DNA from: an uncultured Blautia sp.
GTDB taxonomy: Bacteria > Bacillota > Clostridia > Lachnospirales > Lachnospiraceae
Direction: 5' to 3'
Assembly: GCA_945872375.1 (NCBI GenBank)
Contig: CAMBYR010000084.1
Coordinates: 1-7,969, forward strand
DNA: 7,969 nt
Positions within the stretch are counted from its first letter, which is position 1, and every line of letters starts with the position of its first letter. The position numbers were made by a program, and so were the translations under genes. Under the pieces are notes generated by a model, which ran no database searches, was not told the origin of the DNA, and saw only the letters and a list, made by a program, of their open reading frames with translations. Shown here piece by piece: positions 1 to 6,326 of the stretch.

Positions 1-366
1 CCAGTCAACATCATTATTGTATTCTTCTTTATCATAATACATGAAATCTGCCCCTTCCATTACCGGGATCAGACCGTATTTTCGAAGGGTTTTGACAGAA
101 AGCAGGGCAACCTCCGGCGTCATTTCCCGGTTAAAAAGACGTTCTCCGTCTTTTTCAATGGTCGCACCGCAGGCACTGATCATTCCGGTAAAAGGGATCT
201 CCTCCAGGTATCCCGGAACAAATGCCCGGCTTCTTCCGGTACAGAGCCATGCCTCGTGACCATTTTCCCGAAGACGGGCAATGGCCTCTATGGCACTTTT
301 CGGCACTCCTTCTTTTATATCACAGATTGTTCCATCTGCATCAAAAAACACTGCTTTTTTCTTCAT
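1..366 (-). CDS. HAD-superfamily (Cof-type, subclass IIB) hydrolase, C-terminus cut by window edge
   Basis: This gene runs off the left edge: 122 codons are visible, starting at ATG 366-364. A good ribosome binding site, AAAGGAG (373-379), lies 6 nt upstream. The N-terminus carries the HAD motif I, DADGT, with nucleophile Asp9 and general acid Asp11, directly after a hydrophobic strand (AVFF). Motif II is Thr43 in LCTGRS. The segment that follows (GMISACGATIEKDG) is typical of Cof-type phosphatases at the entry to a C2-type cap domain. Motifs III and IV would lie in the missing part. By family it is a cytosolic Mg-dependent phosphatase of sugar phosphates, nucleotides or other small phosphoesters; the substrate cannot be told from the sequence. 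It starts 22 nt after the stop of the M18 peptidase gene and very probably shares its transcript. No frameshift or stop is seen in the visible part. Confidence 0.88.
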   Translation of the reverse strand, partial: MKKKAVFFDADGTICDIKEGVPKSAIEAIARLRENGHEAWLCTGRSRAFVPGYLEEIPFTGMISACGATIEKDGERLFNREMTPEVALLSVKTLRKYGLIPVMEGADFMYYDKEEYNNDVDW

Positions 367-388
367 TTTCGGCTCCTTTATCCTCTAT

Positions 389-1660
389 TCAGGCAAAAAA
401 TTCACGCAAAGCACGAATCAGGTATCCGGTATCCTTTACTCCTGCGGTTTCATACGGAGAATGCATGGCAAGCTGAGGCAGTCCGATATCCACAGTCCGG
501 ATGGCGGCCTGCGTACCGGAAATATTTCCCAGCGTGGAACCTCCCGCTATGTCTGAACGATTGACATACGTCTGACAGGGCACCTCCGCCTTCCGACAAA
601 GAACCCGGAAGAAGGCACCTGTAACGCCATCCGTACAATATTTCTGATTTGCATTGTATTTGATCACGATTCCTCCGTTTAACACCGGATGATGAACCGG
701 ATCGGCTTTTTCTGTATAATTTGGATGCAGCGCCTGCGCATTGTCAGCGGAGATCATCATGCTTCCGGCAATGGTTCTGAGATAATCTTCATAGGTTCTT
801 CCCAGTCCGAAATTGATGCGCATCAGGGTGTCTTTTAAGAAAGTGGAGGCTGCTCCCTGTCTGGTGCTGCTTCCGACTTCTTCATTATCCAGCACGCAAT
901 GAACGGCAATGCATTTTTTTCGTTCTGCCTGAAGGAATCCCTCCATAGATGCAAATGCGCACTGAAGGTCGTCCAGACGGCCCGCGGATACAAACTCCCG
1001 GTTTGCTCCCCAGATACATCCCGGCATCCGGTTATACAGAAACAGGTCATGCCCCAGTATTTCTTCGGGAGCTGCTCCGGCTTCCTCCGCCACTGTTCGA
1101 AGAAAGCTTCCTTCTTCTGTTCCGCATGCATACAGGGGAAGCATATCCTTCTGGGGATTCAGCTTCATCCCTTCATTGGCTTCCCGGTTCATATGAATAG
1201 CAAGACTTGGAATCATTAACAGATCCCGGTCTGCCTTCACTGTCTTTTCCCGGAGAGTTCCGTTTTGCTGAAGGATCACACGGCCTGCCACAGACAAGGG
1301 TCTGTCAAACCAGGGATGCATCAGCATTCCTCCGTATTTTTCCACATTCAGCCGAATATAGGCGTTTTCTACCTTCATTTCCGGATCTTCCTTGATTTTG
1401 AAGCAGGGGGAATCGCTGTGAGATGCAGTGATGTGAAAACGGTATTCCTCTGTTTCCGGAATGCAAAAGGCGATCAGTGCGGAATGATTTCTTGTTACAT
1501 AATAGGCTTCGCCTTTTTTCAGATCCCATATATCTTCTTCATGCAGCTCTGTGTATCCCTCTTCCCGGAATCTGCGGCTCATGGTTTCCACTGCATGGAA
1601 GGGAGAGGGGCTGTCTGCTAAAAAGGTCAGTAATTGTTCTGTAATTTGTCTGTCATTCAT
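389..1660 (-). CDS. apeB: M18 family aminopeptidase (aspartyl aminopeptidase-like)
   Basis: A 423-residue protein that looks complete; it is slightly short for the M18 family but not truncated. M18 enzymes are cytosolic, di-zinc, dodecameric aminopeptidases that remove N-terminal residues (acidic ones in the aspartyl aminopeptidase branch). All expected metal and catalytic positions are visible: His81 with Asp83 (SHSDSP), Asp230 (GRLDDL), the catalytic/ligand pair Glu260-Glu261 (LDNEEVGS), Asp306 (SADNAQALHP) and His400 (AMHSPYE). A dimerisation/insert domain would occupy roughly residues 95-220. The start is ATG 1660-1658 with GAGG (1669-1672) 8 nt upstream. A consensus-like promoter lies at 1690-1718, so it heads a transcription unit separate from the dapL operon and continues into the HAD gene. 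The stop is TGA. The exact peptide preference is not readable here, so the gene symbol rests on family membership only. Confidence 0.93.
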   Translation of the reverse strand: MNDRQITEQLLTFLADSPSPFHAVETMSRRFREEGYTELHEEDIWDLKKGEAYYVTRNHSALIAFCIPETEEYRFHITASHSDSPCFKIKEDPEMKVENAYIRLNVEKYGGMLMHPWFDRPLSVAGRVILQQNGTLREKTVKADRDLLMIPSLAIHMNREANEGMKLNPQKDMLPLYACGTEEGSFLRTVAEEAGAAPEEILGHDLFLYNRMPGCIWGANREFVSAGRLDDLQCAFASMEGFLQAERKKCIAVHCVLDNEEVGSSTRQGAASTFLKDTLMRINFGLGRTYEDYLRTIAGSMMISADNAQALHPNYTEKADPVHHPVLNGGIVIKYNANQKYCTDGVTGAFFRVLCRKAEVPCQTYVNRSDIAGGSTLGNISGTQAAIRTVDIGLPQLAMHSPYETAGVKDTGYLIRALREFFA

Positions 1661-1689
1661 TCTTTTGCCTCTGAAATTTGTTTTTCCTC

Positions 1690-1718
1690 ATTATACGCTA
1701 AAAAAACGTCACAGGCAA
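1690..1718 (-). promoter_or_regulatory. Sigma-A type promoter of the M18 peptidase-HAD unit
   Basis: On the minus strand a perfect -10 box TATAAT (1690-1695) is preceded, with exactly 17 nt of spacing, by a -35 box TTGCCT (1713-1718, 4 of 6 matches to TTGACA). The spacer contains a run of seven T. Transcription would start near 1683, giving a short leader of roughly 20 nt before the peptidase ATG at 1660. The position just below the operon terminator at 1776-1829 fits a new transcription unit. Confidence 0.78.
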
Positions 1719-1725
1719 CCGTTGA

Positions 1726-1737
1726 GTTTCCGGAAAC
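1726..1737. promoter_or_regulatory. 12-bp perfect palindrome upstream of the -35 box, possible operator
   Basis: GTTTCC/GGAAAC is a perfect two-fold symmetric 12-mer. Its near edge is 7 bp upstream of the -35 hexamer at 1713-1718. This is a place where an activator or repressor dimer could bind. No known operator consensus is recognised, and TCCGGA-like words are frequent in this DNA, so it may be chance. Confidence 0.25.
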
Positions 1738-1775
1738 ATTTTCACACATCTCTGCCGCCGGGCGCACATGAGAAC

Positions 1776-1829
1776 AAAGGGGCTGTCGCATCTAAGGTCT
1801 ACTTAACCTTTGATGCGACAGCCCCCTTT
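1776..1829. terminator. Long bidirectional-type hairpin terminator after dapL
   Basis: A 14-bp perfect stem pairs GGGGCTGTCGCATC (1779-1792) with its complement at 1812-1825. After one T-T mismatch, five more pairs (1794-1798 with 1806-1810) close a 7-nt loop. Outside the stem, A-runs on one side face T-runs on the other. Read on the minus strand it is followed by TTTGTTCT, and read on the plus strand by CTTTTTGTTTCT, so it could work both ways. It begins 19 nt after the TAA that ends the dapL reading frame and lies upstream of the M18 promoter, so it marks the end of the aspS-gatCAB-dapL operon. Hairpins with this GGCTGTCGCA core recur between genes in Clostridia as far as I recall; that cannot be confirmed here. 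Confidence 0.82.
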
Positions 1830-1847
1830 TTGTTTCTCTTTTCGGTT

Positions 1848-3062
1848 TTATAATTTCGCCATCCGTTCTACCGCTTCCACAGTCTTCTCATAATCCCCAA
1901 ACGCAGTCAGGCGGAAGAAGCCCTCTCCATGGGCACCAAATCCGGATCCCGGCGTACCAACCACATTTGCCTTCTCCAGAAGATAATCAAAGAACTCCCA
2001 GGAAGTCATTCCGCCCGGCGTTTTCAGCCAGATATACGGAGCATTCTCGCCGCCGGAAACTGAATAACCGCCTTTTTTCAGTCCATCCTAGATCACGGCA
2101 GCATAACTCATATAATAGACCACCAGCTCACGAAGCTGCGCCTTCCCTTCTGGAGAGTATACAGCCTCGCCGGCCCGCTGCACGATATACGGAGCACCAT
2201 TAAACTTCGTGCCATGGCGTCTCGCCCACAGACTGTGAAGCTTCACACCATCCCGTTCCAGTTCCTTCGGAATCACGGTAAACCCAAGTCGAACACCGGT
2301 AAAGCCGGCATTTTTGGAAAAACTGCGAAGCTCAATGGCACAGGTTCTGGCACCCTCACACTCAAAAATCGTATGGGGAATACCAGGCTCCCGGATATAA
2401 GCCTCATAAGCGGCATCGTAAATAATCACGGCACCAATGCGATTTGCATAATCCACCCATTCCTGAAGCTGCTCTTTGGTAATAGCTGCTCCGCTGGGAT
2501 TATTCGGGAAGCAGAGATAGATCAGGTCCGGCGTCTCCTTCGGAAACTCCGGAAGAAATCCATTTTCCTCCATGCACGGCATATAAATCACCCGGTCAAA
2601 ATTGCCGCGTTCGCTGTTATAGAGTCCGGTACGTCCTGCCATTACATTGGTATCTACATAAACAGGATAGACAGGGTCGCAGACAGCCACCTTATTATCC
2701 AGTCCGAAAATCTCCTGAATATTGCCGGAATCACTTTTGGCTCCGTCAGAGACGAAAATTTCGTCCGCATCGATCCGACATCCTATGTCCTGATAATCAT
2801 TTTTTGCAATGGCGTTTCTCAGAAATTCATATCCCAGATCCGGCGCATAGCCACGGAATGTTTCTGCATGCGCCATCTCATCTACTGCCTTGTGAAGAGA
2901 ATCAATAATGGCCGGAGCCAGCGGCTGAGTCACGTCTCCGATACCAAGACGGATGACATTTGCATCCGGATTGGCAGCCTGATAAGCTGCAACTTTTTTC
3001 GCTATTGTAGAAAACAGATAGCTGCCCGGAAGCTTCAGATAATTTTTATTTACTGTAACCAT
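1848..3062 (-). pseudogene. dapL: LL-diaminopimelate aminotransferase, interrupted by an in-frame TAG
   Basis: The full frame is 404 codons, the normal DapL length, but codon 325 (2088-2090) is TAG. The 324-residue upstream part holds most of a fold-type I PLP enzyme: GDVTQPL (42-48), the FPNNPSG loop (Asn188), Asp216 in IIYDAAYEAY for the pyridine nitrogen, the Schiff-base Lys250 in SFSKNAGFTGVRLG, and Arg258. The downstream 79 codons stay in frame, read as typical DapL (NAPYIWLKTP, SWEFFDYLLEKANVVGTPGSGFG) and include Arg384 of FRLTAFG, expected to bind the substrate carboxylate. They end in TAA at 1848-1850. DapL makes LL-DAP from tetrahydrodipicolinate and glutamate for lysine and peptidoglycan. 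The truncated product lacks the C-terminal small-domain part and should be inactive. ATG 3062 has AGGAG about 11 nt upstream and lies 28 nt after gatB. A nonsense mutation, a sequencing error or suppression are all possible. Confidence 0.9.
2088..2090 (-). other. In-frame amber codon inside dapL (codon 325)
   Basis: Read on the minus strand the context is GCC GTG ATC TAG GAT GGA CTG, between AAVI and DGLKKGGYSV. One base change from CAG (Gln) or AAG (Lys) would create it; both are plausible in this surface helix. No other disruption occurs in the 404-codon frame, so the lesion is a single one and either recent or artefactual. Confidence 0.95.
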
Positions 3063-3090
3063 TTTGTTTTATTCTCCTGCGTCTTATGAT

Positions 3091-4530
3091 TTATTTTCTT
3101 TTCTCAATTTCTTTTGTAAGTGCCTCCCGAACGGCATCCGGACTGGCTTTCCCTTTCAGTTCCTTCATCATTTTTCCGACAAAGAAGCCAAACACCTTTT
3201 CTTTTCCTCCCAGAAGCTCCTGAAGCGGTCCTGGATTTTCCTCCAGGATCTTCTGCAGGGTTTCCTCCAGAAGGCCGGTATCCTCCACGATCTTCAGACC
3301 ATGTTCTTCAATGTAGGATACGGGATCGATATCTTCCTCAAATACTTTTTCAAAAACCTTCTTTGCATTCTGAGCACTGACTTCTTTTCTTTCAACCATC
3401 TGGATCAGATCTGCAAGATGACCCGGTGTAAAGGTCACCTGCTCCGGTTCCAGGCCTCTGTCTTTCATCAGGCGAAGAACCTCCACCATAAACCAGTTGG
3501 CTGCTTTCTTTGGATTTCCGCAGAGATCCGCTGTTTCCTCGTATTTCTCTGACAGAATCCTGGACTCTGTCAAAAGCCCTGCATCATAAGCAGAAAGCCC
3601 GTATTCCTCCTGATAGCGCTGCTGCTTCTCTTCCCGAAGCTCCGGCTGAGAAGCCTTCAGGCGGGCGATCCATTCATCGGAAATATGCACCGGCAAAAGA
3701 TCCGGATCCGGAAAATACCGGTAATCCTTGGCATCCTCCTTGGAACGCATTGCGTGAGAGGATTCTTTATTGTCATCCCACCGGCGGGTCTCCTGTACCA
3801 CGGCACGGCCCATTTCCAGAAGCTCGATCTGCCGCTCCCGCTCTCCGTCAATAGCTCTTGCAATGGCCTTAAAGGAGTTCAGGTTCTTCATTTCTGTTCT
3901 CGTTCCGAAGGTTTCGCTTCCCACTTCCCTCACAGAAAGGTTCACATCCGCACGCATGGAGCCTTCCTGAAGCTTGCAGTCCGAAACTCCCAGATACTGC
4001 ATCATACAGCGAAGCTTTTCCAGATAGGCAATGACCTCCTCCGCACTTCTCATATCCGGTTCTGATACGATCTCAATCAGGGGGACGCCGCTTCGGTTAT
4101 AATCTACCAGAGAGCAGTCCTCCCATTCGTCATGGATCAGTTTGCCTGCATCCTCTTCCATGTGCATCTCATGAATCCGGATTTTCTTTTTCCCGGCAGA
4201 GGTTTCGATCTCCACCCATCCATCCTGACAAATCGGCAGATATAGCTGGGAGATCTGATAGTTCTGCGGATTATCGGGATAAAAATAATTTTTCCTGTCA
4301 AACCTGCAGTACTGATTAATCCTGCAGTTTGCCGCGATTCCCGCTTTCAGGGCAAATTCCACTACCTGCCGGTTCAGAACCGGCAGAGATCCCGGCATTC
4401 CTGTACATACCGGGCAGGTATGGGTATTGGGCGCTCCGCCGAATTCCGTGGAGCATCCGCAAAAGATTTTTGTTTTGGTGGCAAGCTCTACATGAACCTC
4501 CAGACCAATGACTGTCTCATATTGTTTCAT
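3091..4530 (-). CDS. gatB: Asp-tRNA(Asn)/Glu-tRNA(Gln) amidotransferase subunit B
   Basis: A 479-residue, full-length GatB. This subunit binds the mischarged tRNA and, with ATP, phosphorylates the side-chain carboxylate of Asp or Glu before ammonia from GatA is added. The N-terminal cradle carries the zinc-site cysteines Cys24, Cys26, Cys39 and Cys42 (FCGCSTEFG...HTCPVC), so this is the zinc-containing form. Further signatures are IGLEVHVEL (8-16, metal/ATP site residues), FDRKNYFYPDNPQNYQISQ (77-95), HMEEDAGK (123-130) and VDYNRSGVPLIEIVSEPD (142-159). The last 150 or so residues form the helical and YqeY-like tail that recognises the tRNA elbow. The ATG (4530-4528) overlaps the gatA stop as ATGA, with AGGAGG (4540-4545) inside the end of gatA, indicating translational coupling. 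The stop is TAA. Confidence 0.97.
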   Translation of the reverse strand: MKQYETVIGLEVHVELATKTKIFCGCSTEFGGAPNTHTCPVCTGMPGSLPVLNRQVVEFALKAGIAANCRINQYCRFDRKNYFYPDNPQNYQISQLYLPICQDGWVEIETSAGKKKIRIHEMHMEEDAGKLIHDEWEDCSLVDYNRSGVPLIEIVSEPDMRSAEEVIAYLEKLRCMMQYLGVSDCKLQEGSMRADVNLSVREVGSETFGTRTEMKNLNSFKAIARAIDGERERQIELLEMGRAVVQETRRWDDNKESSHAMRSKEDAKDYRYFPDPDLLPVHISDEWIARLKASQPELREEKQQRYQEEYGLSAYDAGLLTESRILSEKYEETADLCGNPKKAANWFMVEVLRLMKDRGLEPEQVTFTPGHLADLIQMVERKEVSAQNAKKVFEKVFEEDIDPVSYIEEHGLKIVEDTGLLEETLQKILEENPGPLQELLGGKEKVFGFFVGKMMKELKGKASPDAVREALTKEIEKRK

Positions 4531-5999
4531 GCTTTTTTGCCTCCTTCCGCCGCAAGTGGAAAAGCTCCTCTTCCTGCTTCAAAATTCACTGCAGCACGCA
4601 GAATTTTCTTTTCCATAAAACAGTCCCCGATCATCTGAATTCCGATTGGCAGGCCTTTTTTGTCTGTTCCGCAGGGAACGGTAATTCCGGGCAGGCCGCA
4701 CAGGTTTACGGCAACTGTATAAATGTCCCCAAGATACATGGCAAGGGGATCTTTCAGGCTCTCTCCGATTTTCGGCGCTGTGTACGGAGCTGCCGGGGCG
4801 AGAAGCACATCGTATTTATGGAATGCACTGTCAAACTCCTGCCTGATCAGGGCTTTTGTTTTTAACGCTTTCAGATAATATGCATCGTAATAACCGGAGC
4901 TCAGCACAAAGGAGCCAAGCATGATTCTTCGTTTTACCTCTTCGCCAAAGCCTTCTGTTCTGGTACGTTTATACATATCATGAAGCTCTGTGCACCCTTC
5001 TGCACGATAACCGTATTTTACCCCGTCAAAACGTTCCAGGTTGGAGCTTGCTTCCGCACTTGCAATAATATAATAAGCGGGAATCATGTATTCCATTGTC
5101 TTTACGGAGAAAAATTCCACAATGGAACCCTGGGCAGTAAGAACCTTCAGTGCATTCATAAAGGATTCCTTCACCTCAGGATCCAGCCCTTCCGACAGAT
5201 ATTCCTTGGGGACGCCAAACTTCATTCCCAGAAGATGTCCTTTCATATCTTTGGAAAAATCTGTGTCCTTCCGGTCGATGGAGGTACTGTCCTTGCTGTC
5301 ATGCCCTGCAATAATTTCCAAAAGTGCCGCGCAGTCCGCCGTGTCTCTTCCCACCGGTCCGATCTGATCCAGCGAGGAAGCATAGGCAATCAGTCCATAA
5401 CGGGATACCGTACCATACGTAGGCTTCAGACCGGTAACTCCGCAAAAGGAGCTTGGCTGGCGGATGGAGCCGCCGGTATCAGAACCAAGGGCAAGAAAGG
5501 TTTCTCCTGCCGCAACGGCTGCACAGGAGCCTCCGGAAGAACCTCCGGGCACATGATCCGTATTCCACGGATTTCTGGTCACGCCAAAGGCTGATGTTTC
5601 CGTAGTGCTTCCCATGGCAAACTCATCCATATTTGTTTTGCCAATGATCACAAGCCCGGCTTTTTCCAGACGGTCTATGACCTCCGCATTGTATGTGGGC
5701 ACAAAATTTTCCAGGATTTTTGAAGCACAGGTGGTCTTTTTTCCCCTGATGCAGATGTTGTCCTTAATGGCAATGGGAACACCTGCCAGAGGGCCGGTAT
5801 AGGTTCCGTCGGCAATTCCCTTTTCCACCTGTTTCGCCCTTGTAAAGGCTTCTTTTTTCCAGGTTTCCAGATAGGCGTGGACTTTTGGATCTTTTTTCTC
5901 AATATTGTCAAATACATATTTGACACCGTCCAGAACACCAATCTGATGCTGTTTTATTTTTTCCGCAAGTTCGAGTGCGGTCAGTTTATCCAGATCCAT
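4527..5999 (-). CDS. gatA: Asp-tRNA(Asn)/Glu-tRNA(Gln) amidotransferase subunit A (glutaminase subunit)
   Basis: A 490-residue amidase-signature protein of normal GatA length. It hydrolyses glutamine and passes ammonia through a channel to GatB. The Ser-cisSer-Lys triad is complete: Lys79 (PIAIKDN), cis-Ser154 in PGGSSGGS, and nucleophile Ser178 in GSDTGGSIRQP. These positions coincide with the numbering known for Staphylococcus aureus GatA. The glutamine-pocket segment SRYGLIAYASSLDQIGP (199-215) is also typical of GatA rather than of generic amidases. The start ATG 5999-5997 has AGGAG (6009-6013) 9 nt upstream, and this site overlaps the TAG stop of gatC. Its stop, TGA, overlaps the gatB start. 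gatC and gatA are in the same frame (see findings). Confidence 0.97.
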   Translation of the reverse strand: MDLDKLTALELAEKIKQHQIGVLDGVKYVFDNIEKKDPKVHAYLETWKKEAFTRAKQVEKGIADGTYTGPLAGVPIAIKDNICIRGKKTTCASKILENFVPTYNAEVIDRLEKAGLVIIGKTNMDEFAMGSTTETSAFGVTRNPWNTDHVPGGSSGGSCAAVAAGETFLALGSDTGGSIRQPSSFCGVTGLKPTYGTVSRYGLIAYASSLDQIGPVGRDTADCAALLEIIAGHDSKDSTSIDRKDTDFSKDMKGHLLGMKFGVPKEYLSEGLDPEVKESFMNALKVLTAQGSIVEFFSVKTMEYMIPAYYIIASAEASSNLERFDGVKYGYRAEGCTELHDMYKRTRTEGFGEEVKRRIMLGSFVLSSGYYDAYYLKALKTKALIRQEFDSAFHKYDVLLAPAAPYTAPKIGESLKDPLAMYLGDIYTVAVNLCGLPGITVPCGTDKKGLPIGIQMIGDCFMEKKILRAAVNFEAGRGAFPLAAEGGKKA

Positions 6000-6011
6000 T
6001 TCTGATTTCTC

Positions 6012-6305
6012 CTATCCTATGGTTTTCGGCACCTGATACTGCCACTCACGGGCCTTTGGTGCATTGGCAAGCATTTCTTTCCGGCAGTCTCCATTTGTTA
6101 CCACATCATCACGGAACACATTATCTGAGCCGAAAATGTGTGTCAGCGGTTCCACTGCCTCGGTGTCCAGCTCGTCCAGTTTATCGACATAATCCAGCAT
6201 TTTCTGCATATCTGCCTTTGCTTTTTCTTTTTCTTCCTCTGTAAGCGCAAGCTTGGCAAGGATGCATACATTTTCGATTGTTTCATCATCTATGATTTTT
6301 GCCAT
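6012..6305 (-). CDS. gatC: Asp-tRNA(Asn)/Glu-tRNA(Gln) amidotransferase subunit C
   Basis: A 97-residue protein matching GatC in length and pattern: an N-terminal helix LAKLALTEEEKEKAKADMQ, then MLDYVDKLDELDTEAVEPLTH, a conserved FRDD and a C-terminal extended tail. GatC wraps around the GatA-GatB interface and stabilises the complex; it has no catalytic residues. The ATG (6305-6303) has a very strong AGGAGG (6312-6317) with 6-nt spacing and lies 21 nt after the aspS stop. It ends in TAG, whose last bases are part of the gatA ribosome binding site. This is a functional TAG stop in the same operon as the dapL amber codon. Confidence 0.95.
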   Translation of the reverse strand: MAKIIDDETIENVCILAKLALTEEEKEKAKADMQKMLDYVDKLDELDTEAVEPLTHIFGSDNVFRDDVVTNGDCRKEMLANAPKAREWQYQVPKTIG

Positions 6306-6326
6306 GAAGATCCTCCTTTTTATTCA

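Noticed and set aside
2214..3089. 291-codon open frame on the plus strand opposite dapL
   Set aside because: It is fully antisense to a recognisable DapL, has no family resemblance, and its residue pattern (many Ile, Cys, His) is that of a shadow frame.
4980..5594. 204-codon open frame on the plus strand opposite gatA
   Set aside because: It is a shadow of the conserved amidase-signature region; its composition is not protein-like.
2088..6014. Genome-wide reassignment of TAG to an amino acid
   Set aside because: gatC ends at TAG at the usual family length, with the gatA ribosome binding site overlapping it, so TAG works as a stop here; no suppressor or pyrrolysine genes are seen in the window.
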